A DNA stretch of 64,000 nucleotides from Lysobacteraceae bacterium (GTDB taxonomy: Bacteria; Pseudomonadota; Gammaproteobacteria; Nitrococcales; AK92), in assembly GCA_012523465.1 (NCBI GenBank), contig JAAYIK010000028.1, positions 234,551 through 298,550 on the forward strand, in the 5' to 3' direction. Both the position numbers and the translations under genes were made by a program. The notes beneath the pieces are model-generated. The model worked only from the letters and a program-made list of their open reading frames with translations. It ran no database searches and was not told the origin of the DNA. This document shows positions 17,889-26,564 of the stretch, piece by piece. Each line of letters opens with the position of its first letter. Within the stretch, counting starts at the first letter, position 1.

Positions 17889-19835
17889 CTACTCCTGGGA
17901 CAGCAGCGTGGTTACGTAATTGAGCGCCTCGCGGGCGCTATGCGTATCGTAGCCGTACTCGTCGATCAGCCGCTGCTCCACGGCGGCGATCTTCTCGCGC
18001 GCCTCCTCGTCCGGGCGCGCCACCGAGGTCACCAGCCGCAGCACGTCGCGGCGCTCCTCGAACAGATATTTCTCCACCGCTTCCTTGAGGCGGCTATGGC
18101 TCTCCAGCGTGAACTTCTCGCCGCGCTTAAAGGCCACCATCGCCTTGCGCACCACCTCCTGCCGGAAGGACAGCTTGCCGGCGTCGGAGACGCCGATCTT
18201 CTCCTCCACCGAGCGCAGGAAGCGGGCATCCGGCTCGCGGCTCTCGCCGGTAATGGGGTCGATCACCTCGCGCTTGTCGAGCGACGCCTCCACCTCGTCC
18301 AAATACTTGTCCAGCAGGGCCTGCGCTTCTTCCTCGAAGGAGGCGAACAGAGCCTTGTGCACGTCTTCCTTGACCCAGTGGTTGTAGAAGTCCTTACGCA
18401 CCGTCACCAGGAAATCGATCCAGGTCCGCTTCTGCTTGGGATCGATGCGGGCGTCGGCCTCGATCGCATCCTTGAGCGTCAGCAGCACCTGCATGCTGGT
18501 GAGGCTCTTGGCCTCGCTGGTCGAGATCGCGTTCGACAAGGCGTTGACCACGAACCGCGGCGAGATCCCAGACAAGCCCTCGTCCGGCGCCTCGGCGCGG
18601 ATGCGCTCGGCGTCGGCGGGCGTGAAGCCCTCGACATCCTGGCCGGCGTACAGCTTGGCCTTCTTGGCCAGATCCAGGTCCTCGCGCTCGGACGGCTTGA
18701 GCCGGGACAGCACCGCAAACACCGCCGCCACTTCCAGCGCATGCGGATCCAGGTGCACCTCGCGGAAGGTCGGTGCTGCCGCGATCAGCTTGCGGTAGAT
18801 CTTGGCCTCGTCCTTGTAGTTGAGCGTGTAGGGCACCTGCACGATCACCATGCGGTCGAGCAGTGCCTCGTTCTCGCTCTCCTGCAGGAACTTGCGAAAC
18901 TCCGCCAGGTTGGTATGGGCGATGATGGTCTCGTCCAGATAGATGAGCGGGAAGCGGGAGACCTTGACGTTCTTTTCCTGCGTGAGTGTGAGGAGCAGAT
19001 ACAGGAACTCCCGCTTGACCTTGAGGATCTCGATCATCTCGAGGAGCCCGCGCGAGGCGGCGTAGACCGCACCCGACCAGCTCCAGGCGCGCGGATCGCC
19101 CTCGTCGCCATACTGCGAAACCTTGGACAGGTCCACCGAGCCGATGAGGTCGGCCAGATCGGCCGTGGTCGGGTCGTGCGGCGCGTAGGTGCCCACCCCC
19201 ACCCGGTCGGCCTCGGAGATGAAGATGCGCTCCACCGGTACTGTCATGAAGTCGCGCTCGAACTCGTGTTCCAGCCGAGCGCGACAGTACGGGCACAGCT
19301 CGCCAATCACCTCGACGCCGTAGGTGTCGCGGAACTCGGCGCGCAGGGTATGCGGAATCAGATGCAGCGGGGATTCGTGCAAGGGGCAGCCCTTGATGCC
19401 GTACAGCGCTCCCTCCTCGGTGTGGCTGTACTCCTCCAGGCCGCGCTTGAGCAGGATCACTAGGCTGGACTTGCCGCCCGACGGCGGCCCGAGCAGCAGC
19501 AGCAAGCGCCGGCCGACCTCGGAGCCGGCGCTGGCGGCCTTAAAATACTCCATCACCCGCCGCAGCGGCTCCTCCATGCCGAACAGCTCATGCGAGAACA
19601 GCCGAAACTCGCCGTCCTCGGCGTCCTGACTTTCCCACTGACGCCGCCAGCGCAGCATGTCCCACAGATACTGGTGGCTGGTCCTGCTGACAGCCGCGGC
19701 CCGCTGCGACACGATTTCCTCCAGGAACGTGCCGAAAGTCCCCTCCCAATACCGCGCCTGGTGCTCTTTGGTAAAAGCCGCCAGGGAATCGAGGAACTTC
19801 TGGTGTCCGCCACCGCTATTGCCGTGGACCGTCAT
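17889..19835 (-). CDS. prkA: PrkA/YeaG family AAA+ serine protein kinase-like protein
   Basis: A 648-residue protein. An AAA+ domain with P-loop LLGPPSGGKSSL (about residues 115-126) is followed by LIYLDETIIAHTNLAEFRKFLQE and, C-terminal, the PrkA kinase-like domain. The start at 19835 is preferred over 19880 because AAGGGGTG lies before it and the protein then begins as others in the family. YeaG of E. coli is induced in nutrient limitation and stationary phase, and PrkA has also been reported to have ATP-dependent protease activity. It is the first gene of the prkA-yeaH-spoVR operon. Confidence 0.93.
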   Translation of the reverse strand: MTVHGNSGGGHQKFLDSLAAFTKEHQARYWEGTFGTFLEEIVSQRAAAVSRTSHQYLWDMLRWRRQWESQDAEDGEFRLFSHELFGMEEPLRRVMEYFKAASAGSEVGRRLLLLLGPPSGGKSSLVILLKRGLEEYSHTEEGALYGIKGCPLHESPLHLIPHTLRAEFRDTYGVEVIGELCPYCRARLEHEFERDFMTVPVERIFISEADRVGVGTYAPHDPTTADLADLIGSVDLSKVSQYGDEGDPRAWSWSGAVYAASRGLLEMIEILKVKREFLYLLLTLTQEKNVKVSRFPLIYLDETIIAHTNLAEFRKFLQESENEALLDRMVIVQVPYTLNYKDEAKIYRKLIAAAPTFREVHLDPHALEVAAVFAVLSRLKPSEREDLDLAKKAKLYAGQDVEGFTPADAERIRAEAPDEGLSGISPRFVVNALSNAISTSEAKSLTSMQVLLTLKDAIEADARIDPKQKRTWIDFLVTVRKDFYNHWVKEDVHKALFASFEEEAQALLDKYLDEVEASLDKREVIDPITGESREPDARFLRSVEEKIGVSDAGKLSFRQEVVRKAMVAFKRGEKFTLESHSRLKEAVEKYLFEERRDVLRLVTSVARPDEEAREKIAAVEQRLIDEYGYDTHSAREALNYVTTLLSQE

Positions 19836-20270
19836 AAGGCACCCCTTGTGCGTCCGACCGCCCTTCCTGGGCAGTGCCATAGAACGATTTAAGAGTTGGT
19901 TGCTGTCGGGTTGACGAACAGCCGCGCGCGGAAATCGTTCGTGAGCATGCGCTCAACCCACCTGCCTTCAAAGATGGGGACAGCCGAGCGTGGAGTTAAA
20001 CGGGCTGCCGCACTTTGCTCTAAGAATTTGACCTTCCCCCTGCCGGCAGTCGTTCCGCGCTGTGCAGGCCGAAAGGATCGCGCTTGTTCCGCTGTCGCCT
20101 TCGCGTCCAGAACCCGTTCCTGGCCGAAGCCGCGGCAGTCGTCATCCTGAAATCGCACAACCCGAATATTAGAAACAGGCACTGCACACCTTGAGGGCAT
20201 CGGCTCAAAACTCAAGTGGGAAGACGGCGGAATGCGGACCGCTGCCCGGCTCCCGACCGGCGCGGCGCAG
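19836..20270. other. 435-bp gap upstream of prkA
   Basis: This stretch should carry the promoter of the prkA operon and the 3' end of the histidine kinase transcript, since both genes are on the minus strand. No gene with family-like sequence is seen. A TGGCAC element (19874-19879, minus strand) resembles a sigma-54 -24 box, but no -12 TTGC follows at the right distance. No clear terminator with a T-run is seen. Confidence 0.4.
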
Positions 20271-21173
20271 TCAGGCCTGGCTCGTGCCGCCGGCAGCGCT
20301 GCCGGCGCTCGGTCGCGGCAGGGTAAACAGCACGGTGGTCCCCTGGGCGGGCGTGGACTCCAGCCAAATCCGACCGCCGTGCGCCTCGACGATGCGCTTG
20401 CAGACCGGCAGTCCGATCCCGATGCCGGGATAGGCTTCGCGGGCGTGCAGGCGCTGAAAGACCTCGAACACGCGCTGCTGCTGCTCGGGGGCGATGCCGC
20501 TGCCATTGTCGGCGACCGAGATCAACCACTCCTGCCCGCTCCGCTCCGCGCCAATCCGCACTTGCGGCGGAGCCGTGCCGCGGAACTTGAGCGCGTTTCC
20601 CACCAGGTGCTGAAAGAGCAGCAACAGCCGCTGCGAATCGCCCGCGACTTCCGGCAGCGAGCCGCACTCCAGCGTGCCGCCGGTTTCCTCCAGCACCGCG
20701 GCGTATTGCATCCGCACCCGCGCCAGCAGGGGCTGCAGCGCCACCGGCTGGGGCCGCTCCAGCGGCGCACCTGCGCGCGAATACTCCAGCAGGCCGTCGA
20801 TCATGGCCTGCAGCTGACGACTGCCGTCGACGATGAACTCGAGATAGCCCTGCGCCTCGTCCGGCAGCTCCTGCCCCAGCCGTCGCCGCAGCAACTCGGA
20901 GAAGCCAGTGATGGAGCGCAGCGGTGCCTTGAGATCGTGCGAAACGATGTAGGCGAAGCGATCGTACTCGGCCCGCAGCCGCGCCAGCTCGCCGGCGAGA
21001 GCGCGGGCCTCGGCGCTGCAGCGAGCCAGGCGCCGCTCCAGATCCTGCCGCCGGGCAGCCGCCGCCTGCTGGCGGCTGCCGCGCCTTTGCAGCACCAGCG
21101 CGCCCGTCACGGCCAGGGCAAGCGCGGGTATTCCGAGGAACAAAGGAAGGCTTAGGCCAGGCATTGCCACCAT
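20271..21173 (-). CDS. membrane-anchored sensor histidine kinase
   Basis: About 300 residues. One N-terminal membrane helix (LSLPLFLGIPALALAVTGALVL) is followed by a coiled coil and a HisKA domain with FAYIVSHDLKAPLRSITGFSELLRR (His phosphoacceptor). The HATPase domain has HLVGNALKFRG (N box), VADNGSGIAPEQQQRVFEVF and GIGIGLPVCKRIVEAHGGRIW (G boxes). There is no extracytoplasmic sensor domain, so the input must come from the membrane, the coiled coil or a partner. No response regulator is adjacent; it is an orphan kinase of the phytochrome-kinase-like subgroup. Several start codons are possible between 21245 and 21164; 21173 is a compromise. Confidence 0.82.
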   Translation of the reverse strand: MVAMPGLSLPLFLGIPALALAVTGALVLQRRGSRQQAAAARRQDLERRLARCSAEARALAGELARLRAEYDRFAYIVSHDLKAPLRSITGFSELLRRRLGQELPDEAQGYLEFIVDGSRQLQAMIDGLLEYSRAGAPLERPQPVALQPLLARVRMQYAAVLEETGGTLECGSLPEVAGDSQRLLLLFQHLVGNALKFRGTAPPQVRIGAERSGQEWLISVADNGSGIAPEQQQRVFEVFQRLHAREAYPGIGIGLPVCKRIVEAHGGRIWLESTPAQGTTVLFTLPRPSAGSAAGGTSQA

Positions 21174-21323
21174 CCCTGTGGACGCAGCATCTTCCATGCT
21201 GCCCATGAAGGTAGCACGCGTCGCCGACAAGGCACAGTCGGGCACCCCAGTGAACCTGCCAGATGCAGTCCGGCCTGCGGGGGGCTAACATGCCCATTAA
21301 CTGCAATTCAACGAGGAGTAGCC

Positions 21324-21617
21324 ATGGACAAGCAGACCATGATCGAAGCGGCAGTCTTCCGCCGCCTGCTCGAGCATCTCGACTCGCGCAAGGACGTGCA
21401 GAACATCGACTTGATGAATCTGGCCGGTTTCTGTCGCAACTGCCTGGCCAAGTGGTACGTCGCCGCGGCCGAGGAGCGGGGCGTCGCCATCGATTACGAG
21501 GAGGCCCGCCGGCGTATCTACGGCATGCCGTACGACGAATGGAAGCGCAAGTATCAGAAGGAGGCCTCTCCCGAAGCGCTGGCCAAGTTCCAGGCTTCCC
21601 AAGCCGCGCAGGAATAG
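21324..21617 (+). CDS. DUF1244 domain-containing protein
   Basis: A 97-residue protein matching the DUF1244 family: VFRRLLEHLDSRKDVQNIDLMNL, then AGFCRNCLAKWYVAAAEERG with two conserved cysteines (FCRNCL), and YGMPYDEWKRKYQKEAS. A strong ribosome binding site (GAGGAG) precedes the ATG. It lies 22 bp before xdhC and is probably cotranscribed. The family is widespread in proteobacteria and has no established role. Confidence 0.88.
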   Translation: MDKQTMIEAAVFRRLLEHLDSRKDVQNIDLMNLAGFCRNCLAKWYVAAAEERGVAIDYEEARRRIYGMPYDEWKRKYQKEASPEALAKFQASQAAQE

Positions 21618-21639
21618 CCGACCGCAGGAGGGCTTGGAC

Positions 21640-22677
21640 ATGCACGTCAGCAACGGCCCGGAGAGCGAAACCGGCGTCGTCTTGTCGCAGGCCGCAGCTT
21701 GGCTCGAGGCCGGCGAGGACGTCGCGCTAGCAACCGTCATCACCACCTGGGGCTCGTCTCCCCGGCCGGTCGGCTCGCTGCTGGCAGTGAACGCCAGCGG
21801 CGCCTTCGTTGGCTCGGTCTCGGGCGGCTGCGTCGAAGGCGCGGTCATCGCCGCCGCTGCCGACGTCATCGGCAGCGGCCGGCCGCAGCAGCTCGAGTTC
21901 GGCGTCAGCGACGAGCAGGCCTGGGACGTGGGACTTGCCTGCGGCGGGACGGTCAAAATCTATCTGGAGAAGCTGCAGCGGGATGCGCTACCGCCGCTGC
22001 TCGACGCCATCGAGCGGCGCCATGCCATCGCCCGGCTGGTGGAGCTGGCAAACGGCCGGAGCGCGTTGTATCCGCTGGCAGCGTCGCCCGCCACGGAGAG
22101 TCTTGGCCCTGCCCATGAGCAGGCTGCCCAACGCGCCCTGGCCGCTCGCCGCAGCGAGCTGACCGAGGTCGACGGTCAAACCGTCTTCGTCCGCAGCTTT
22201 CTGCCGGCTCCGCGCATGATCGTCATCGGTGCCGTGCACATTGCCCAGTATCTGGCCACTATCGCCGGCCTCGCCGGTTTCGACGTCACCGTGGTCGATC
22301 CGCGCCGCGCCTTCGCCACGCCCGAGCGCTTCCCACAGACCAAGCTGCTCGACCTGTGGCCGGACAAGGCGCTGAAGCGGCTTGGCCTGGACGCCCACAC
22401 GGCTGTGGTGGCCCTGACCCACGACGCCAAGCTGGACGAGCCGGCCCTGATTGCCGCCCTGCGCTCGCCGGCCTTCTACGTCGGCGCTCTGGGCAGCAAG
22501 AAAACCCATGCCGCCCGGCTGCAGCGGCTGCAGGCGGCCGGCTTGACCGCCGAACAGCTGCAGCGCATCCGGGCGCCGATCGGACTTGATTTGGGCGGTC
22601 GCTCTCCGGCCGAGATCGCGATCGCCATCGTCGCCGAGGCGATCCAACTCTGGCACCGCCCACCGGCCGCCGCCTGA
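21640..22677 (+). CDS. xdhC: XdhC/CoxI family protein
   Basis: A 345-residue protein. The N-terminal XdhC/CoxI motif is at about residues 25-70 (LATVITTWGSSPRPVGSLLAV, then GSVSGGCVEGAV), and the C-terminal Rossmann-like domain starts at PRMIVIGAVHIAQYLATIAGLAGFDVTVVDPR. XdhC proteins bind molybdenum cofactor, promote its sulfuration and insert it into xanthine-dehydrogenase-family enzymes. An in-frame TTG at 21634 precedes the ATG at 21640, but AGGAGGG is best spaced for the ATG. The molybdate transport genes modBC follow 135 bp downstream, which fits a molybdenum role; no molybdoenzyme is in the window. Confidence 0.9.
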   Translation: MHVSNGPESETGVVLSQAAAWLEAGEDVALATVITTWGSSPRPVGSLLAVNASGAFVGSVSGGCVEGAVIAAAADVIGSGRPQQLEFGVSDEQAWDVGLACGGTVKIYLEKLQRDALPPLLDAIERRHAIARLVELANGRSALYPLAASPATESLGPAHEQAAQRALAARRSELTEVDGQTVFVRSFLPAPRMIVIGAVHIAQYLATIAGLAGFDVTVVDPRRAFATPERFPQTKLLDLWPDKALKRLGLDAHTAVVALTHDAKLDEPALIAALRSPAFYVGALGSKKTHAARLQRLQAAGLTAEQLQRIRAPIGLDLGGRSPAEIAIAIVAEAIQLWHRPPAAA

Positions 22678-22732
22678 GCGCTGCAACCGGCGGCGCCGGT
22701 ACGCTTGCCCAGCAGTGGAGGGAACCGTATTG

Positions 22733-22746
22733 TTATCAAACGATAA
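22733..22746. promoter_or_regulatory. AT-rich inverted repeat upstream of modB
   Basis: TTATC (22733-22737) and GATAA (22742-22746) face each other across AAAC inside an AT-rich island in an otherwise GC-rich gap. The position upstream of modBC suggests an operator, perhaps for a ModE-type regulator, but the sequence is not a full ModE box. Confidence 0.35.
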
Positions 22747-22812
22747 TTAAAATCGATCCCCAAGCCGTGCTAACGAGAGCCCGCCACCGATTGCCGTGAA
22801 CCCGCTGCTCGC

Positions 22813-23493
22813 ATGCTCAGTGACGCTGACCTCACAGCGCTGCTATTGACGCTGCGGCTTGCCGCCGTCACCACGCTCATCCTGCTGGTGCTGGGCACCC
22901 CCCTGGCCTGGTGGCTGGTGCACGCGCGCTTTCGCGGCAAGGCCGTGCTGGAAGCCATCGTCGCGCTGCCGTTGGTGTTGCCGCCGACCGTGCTGGGCTT
23001 TTACCTGCTGCTGGCGCTAGGACCGGACGGGCCCATCGGCCGGCTGATGCTGGCCCTCGGCAGCCAGCCGCTGGTGTTCACCTTCTCCGGCCTGGTAGTC
23101 GGCTCGGTGATTTATTCACTGCCCTTCGTGGTGCAGCCACTGCAGAACGCCTTTAACCTGATCGGCAAGGCGCCGCTGGAAGCGGCTGCCACCCTGCGCG
23201 CCGGGCCCTGGGACCGCTTTTTCACGGTGGCGGTGCCGCTGGCGCGGCGCGGCTTCGTTACCGCCGCCACGCTGGGTTTCGCCCATACCCTGGGCGAGTT
23301 CGGCGTGGTACTGATGTTGGGCGGTAACATCCCCGGCCGCACCCAGGTGGTCTCGATCGCCATCTACGATCACGTCGAGGCGCTCAACTACGACAGCGCG
23401 CACATGCTGGCCGGCACGCTGCTGCTGCTTTCCTTTCTGCTGCTGTTCGTGGTCTACGCGGCCAACCGCCGTATCGGCGTGGTCAAGCCATGA
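22813..23493 (+). CDS. modB: molybdate ABC transporter permease ModB
   Basis: A 226-residue inner-membrane permease with five to six helices. It matches ModB closely: the PLAWWLVHARFRGKAVLEAIVALPLVLPPTVLGFYLL block, ending in the EAA loop EAAATLRAGPWDRFFTVAVPLARRG and FAHTLGEFGVVLMLGGNIPGRTQ. It imports molybdate with ModC. It overlaps modC by 4 bp. The periplasmic binding protein modA is not in the window. Confidence 0.92.
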   Translation: MLSDADLTALLLTLRLAAVTTLILLVLGTPLAWWLVHARFRGKAVLEAIVALPLVLPPTVLGFYLLLALGPDGPIGRLMLALGSQPLVFTFSGLVVGSVIYSLPFVVQPLQNAFNLIGKAPLEAAATLRAGPWDRFFTVAVPLARRGFVTAATLGFAHTLGEFGVVLMLGGNIPGRTQVVSIAIYDHVEALNYDSAHMLAGTLLLLSFLLLFVVYAANRRIGVVKP

Positions 23494-24545
23494 GCCTGAA
23501 CGCCGCGTTCCGCTATCGACAGGGCCAGTTCACACTGGACGCGGCGCTGGACCTACCGGCCGGAGTCACGGCCCTGTTCGGCCCTTCCGGCTGCGGCAAA
23601 AGCACCTTGCTGCGCTGCCTGGCCGGCCTGGTGCGCCCCCGTGGACACTGCCGCGTCAACGGCGAGACCTGGCAGGACGACGATCGCAGGCTGTTCCTGC
23701 CCACCCACCGGCGAGCAGTGGGTCTGGTGTTCCAGGACGCCCGCCTGTTCGACCATCTGGACGTGTTCGGCAATCTGCGCTTCGCCGCCCGCCGCGCAAA
23801 GACCCTGGACCGACTCGACGAGCTCATCCGGTTGTTCGACCTGGCGCCGCTGTTGCACCGGCGCAGTGCCACACTCTCCGGCGGCGAGCGGCAGCGGGTG
23901 GCGCTGGCCCGCGCCTTGCTGACTCGGCCCAAGCTGCTGCTGCTGGACGAACCGCTGGCCGCCCTAGACGCGCGGCGCAAGGCCGAGATCCTGCCTTACC
24001 TAGCCCGCCTGCCGGAACAGCAGCCGATTCCCATCCTCTACGTCACCCACAATCTGGATGAGGTCTTGCACCTGGCGCAGCGGATCGCACTGATGGAAGG
24101 CGGACAGATCCTGGCGGCCGGTCCGCTGGACGCGCTGCTGACCCGGCTGGACCTGCCGCTAGCGCTGCGGCCCGACGCCAGCGTGCTGCTGCCGGTCGAG
24201 GTCGAGAACCACCAACCCGAGCATCATCTGAGCGCTCTGCGCCTCGGTCGGCAGCGGCTATGGACCACGCTGCTGGCGCTGCCGGTGGGAGCGCGGACCC
24301 AGCTCCGGGTCCAGGCCCGCGATGTCGAGCTCAGCCTGGATCCGCCGTCCCGCAGCGCCGTCCTCAATGTCTTGCCGGCGACCGTCATGGCCATCGCGCC
24401 GCACCGGCCCGGCCAATGCATCGTTCGCTTGGCGATCGAGCAGCAGCCGCTGCTGGCCTGGGTCAGCGAACGCTCACGGCAAGCGCTGGAGCTGGAACCG
24501 GGCAAGCAAGTCTATGCACAGATCCGCGGCCTGGAGGTGGCCTGA
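23490..24545 (+). CDS. modC: molybdate ABC transporter ATP-binding protein ModC
   Basis: A 351-residue ATPase. Walker A GPSGCGKST is at about residues 31-39, the ABC signature LSGGERQR at about 128-135, and Walker B LLLLDEPLAALD follows. The C-terminal third is a TOBE/Mop-type molybdate-sensing domain (SAVLNVLPATVMAIAPHRPGQCIVRLAIEQ), as in true ModC proteins. It drives molybdate uptake with ModB. It is the last gene of the xdhC-modBC group and converges with an HNH nuclease gene. Confidence 0.93.
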   Translation: MSLNAAFRYRQGQFTLDAALDLPAGVTALFGPSGCGKSTLLRCLAGLVRPRGHCRVNGETWQDDDRRLFLPTHRRAVGLVFQDARLFDHLDVFGNLRFAARRAKTLDRLDELIRLFDLAPLLHRRSATLSGGERQRVALARALLTRPKLLLLDEPLAALDARRKAEILPYLARLPEQQPIPILYVTHNLDEVLHLAQRIALMEGGQILAAGPLDALLTRLDLPLALRPDASVLLPVEVENHQPEHHLSALRLGRQRLWTTLLALPVGARTQLRVQARDVELSLDPPSRSAVLNVLPATVMAIAPHRPGQCIVRLAIEQQPLLAWVSERSRQALELEPGKQVYAQIRGLEVA

Positions 24546-24550
24546 GCGGC

Positions 24551-24569
24551 ACGCCGCCTCAGGCGGCGT
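24551..24569. terminator. palindrome between convergent modC and HNH genes
   Basis: ACGCCGCCT and AGGCGGCGT form a perfect 9-bp inverted repeat around one base, exactly between the two converging stop codons (it covers the last codons of the HNH gene). It probably acts as a bidirectional 3' hairpin, without a T-run. Confidence 0.4.
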
Positions 24570-25188
24570 CGCCGCTGCCGCGGGCGTCGGCGAGTAAGCC
24601 GCGCAGCCGCTCCCGCAACGGACTGCGGCGCGGGAAATGGGCGCGCAGGAATTCCATCTGATCGGCCAGGATGCGCCGGCCCTGCAGGAAGACGTATTCG
24701 GCATGCGTGGGCGTGAATGGCACCGCCAACAGCTGCAAGCCGCATTCCTCGGGGCGGCGGTTTCCCTTGTAGCTGTTGCAGGGCTTGCAGGCCGCGACCA
24801 CGTTGTTCCAGGTGTCCTGACCGCCGCGACTGAGCGGCGTGACATGGTCGCGGGAGAGCTGGCTGTCGGGGAAACGCTGGCCGCAGTAAAGGCAGAAATT
24901 GTCGTCGCGGCGGAATAGGGCCTTGTTGTTGAGCGGCGGCACGTAGGCGGCGTGGCTTTTCATGGAAGCCTGCACCGAGCCTTGGGTAGCGATGATGGAA
25001 TTCAGTTCGATGATGCTGCGCCGACCGGTCTTGGCGTTGATGCCGCCGCGGATCCGATAGAGCAGGCGGCCGCAGGCGTAAGCGACTTCCTCGAGATAAT
25101 AGAGGCGCACCGCCTCCTGGTAGGAAATCCACTCCAGCGGCATTCCCGAGATGTCGGTACGCAGGATTTGGTAATCCAGCCTCAGCAC
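24559..25188 (-). CDS. HNH endonuclease
   Basis: A 209-residue protein. The HNH module is at about residues 98-145: CLYCGQRF, then LSRDHVTPLSRGGQDTWNNVVAACKPCNSYKGNR. It has the two CxxC pairs that hold a structural zinc and the DHV...N...N active-site pattern. The GTG at 25188 is chosen because AGGGAGG lies 5 nt before it; the open frame goes to 25245. This stand-alone HNH family (with the N-terminal LRTDISGMPLEWISYQEAVRLYY) is common in proteobacteria and is not tied to a mobile element here. The cellular role is unknown. Confidence 0.85.
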   Translation of the reverse strand: MLRLDYQILRTDISGMPLEWISYQEAVRLYYLEEVAYACGRLLYRIRGGINAKTGRRSIIELNSIIATQGSVQASMKSHAAYVPPLNNKALFRRDDNFCLYCGQRFPDSQLSRDHVTPLSRGGQDTWNNVVAACKPCNSYKGNRRPEECGLQLLAVPFTPTHAEYVFLQGRRILADQMEFLRAHFPRRSPLRERLRGLLADARGSGDAA

Positions 25189-25309
25189 GGCCGCCTCCCT
25201 GCTGCTCACGGATTTTTCTGTACATCCGTCACGAGCGTATGTCAATTTATGTGCAAACGATCGCGGAACGCAACGCCCGGCTTCGATTAATCAACCGCAT
25301 CCAGGACTT

Positions 25310-25337
25310 TTTACATCCGCAACCGTTGCGGTAGTAT
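25310..25337 (+). promoter_or_regulatory. sigma-70 promoter of pntAA with a palindrome in the spacer
   Basis: TTTACA (25310-25315) and TAGTAT (25332-25337) are 16 bp apart. The spacer is almost filled by a perfect palindrome, CCGCAAC-C-GTTGCGG (25317-25331), a strong operator candidate for a repressor of the transhydrogenase operon. The region 25189-25309 upstream shows nothing else. Confidence 0.5.
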
Positions 25338-25431
25338 GACGCGTTTTGCTTTTCCGAGGGCTGCGAGGGGGCAGGGAGGGCACGCGCAGCCTCGCTCCAA
25401 AGCGGATAGTTCAGCTGGGAGAAACACAATC

Positions 25432-26562
25432 ATGACGATAAAGATAGGCGTGCCTAAGGAAACGCTGGAGGGAGAGCGTCGGGTCGCGGTAGTACCCAGC
25501 ATCCTCAAGCAGCTGGGCAAGCTTGGCGTCGAGGTCCTGCTGGAGCAAGGCGCCGGCGTGGACAGCGGCTTCGCCGACGGCGACTACGAGGATGCCACCC
25601 TGGTCGACGGCGCCGACGCGCTCTATGCCCAGGCCGATGTCGTCCTCAAGGTCCAGCCGCCGAGCGTGGAGGAGGCCGCCAAGCTGAAGGAAGGCTCGCT
25701 GCTGATCGGCTTTCTCGCGCCCCACCAAAGTGACGAGCTCATCAAGGTGCTGCAGCAGCGCCGCGTCACCGCACTGGCCATGGAGCTGGTGCCACGTATC
25801 TCCCGCGCGCAGTCCATCGACGCCCTGTCTTCGCAGGCCAACATCGCCGGCTACAAGGCGGTGCTGATGGCGGCCAATCTGTCACCACGCCTGTTCCCCA
25901 TGTTGACCACCGCCGCCGGCACCATACGCCCGGCCAAGGTCGTGGTCATTGGCGCCGGCGTGGCCGGGCTGCAGGCCATCGCCACCGCGCGCCGCCTGGG
26001 AGCCATCGTGGAAGCTTACGACGTGCGCTCGGCCACCAAGGAGCAGTGCGAATCCCTGGGCGCCCGCTTCATCGAAACCGGCGTCACGGCCGAAGGCGCC
26101 GGCGGTTATGCCCGCGAGTTGACCGAAGAGGAAAAGGCGCAGCAGGCGCGGGTGCTGGCCAACCATATCGCCGAAGCCGATGCGGTCATCAGCACCGCAG
26201 CAGTTCCCGGCCGGCCGGCGCCCAAGATCATCGACACCGCCACGGTGAAGCGCATGAAACGCGGCGCCGTCATCGTCGACCTGGCGGCCGAGACCGGCGG
26301 CAACTGTGAGCTGACCCGCCCAGGCGCAACCGTGGAGCACAATGGCGTGCTGATCCACGGCCCGCGCAACGTGCCTTCCACGGCCGCGGTGCATGCCAGC
26401 GAGATGTACGCTCGCAACCTGTACAACCTGCTGACACTGCTCATCAAGGACGGGCAGCTCACGCTGGACTTCGACGACGAGGTCATCCGCGACAGCTGTC
26501 TGACGCATGCCGGCGAAATCCGTCATGAACCGACGCGGCAACGCCTGCAAGGAGAAAACTAA
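25432..26562 (+). CDS. pntAA: NAD(P) transhydrogenase alpha subunit, part 1 (PntAA)
   Basis: A 376-residue soluble NAD(H)-binding subunit. It begins KIGVPKETLEGERRVAVVPS, as in the alanine dehydrogenase/PntA fold, and has the dinucleotide motif VVIGAGVAGLQAIATARRLG (residues 171-190) followed by YDVR and the RGAVIVDLAAETGGNCE block. It lacks the membrane part, so this is the three-subunit (pntAA/AB/B) form of the proton-pumping transhydrogenase that makes NADPH from NADH. The ATG at 25432 is chosen by homology; the frame is open from 25336. pntAB follows at once. Confidence 0.95.
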   Translation: MTIKIGVPKETLEGERRVAVVPSILKQLGKLGVEVLLEQGAGVDSGFADGDYEDATLVDGADALYAQADVVLKVQPPSVEEAAKLKEGSLLIGFLAPHQSDELIKVLQQRRVTALAMELVPRISRAQSIDALSSQANIAGYKAVLMAANLSPRLFPMLTTAAGTIRPAKVVVIGAGVAGLQAIATARRLGAIVEAYDVRSATKEQCESLGARFIETGVTAEGAGGYARELTEEEKAQQARVLANHIAEADAVISTAAVPGRPAPKIIDTATVKRMKRGAVIVDLAAETGGNCELTRPGATVEHNGVLIHGPRNVPSTAAVHASEMYARNLYNLLTLLIKDGQLTLDFDDEVIRDSCLTHAGEIRHEPTRQRLQGEN

Positions 26563-26564
26563 CC

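Noticed and set aside
17670..19463. A 597-codon plus-strand open frame opposite prkA
   Set aside because: It lies antisense to prkA, has His/Leu/Arg-rich shadow composition and no domain. Long antisense frames are expected at this GC content; the same applies to 3353-4648 (-), 14305-16029 (-) and 59141-61843 (+).
19874..19879. TGGCAC as a sigma-54 -24 element before prkA
   Set aside because: E. coli yeaG is sigma-54 dependent, so this was tempting, but no TTGC occurs at the required -12 spacing.
20212..21645. A 477-codon minus-strand frame across the histidine kinase
   Set aside because: It is out of frame with the clear HisKA/HATPase protein and shows no motifs.
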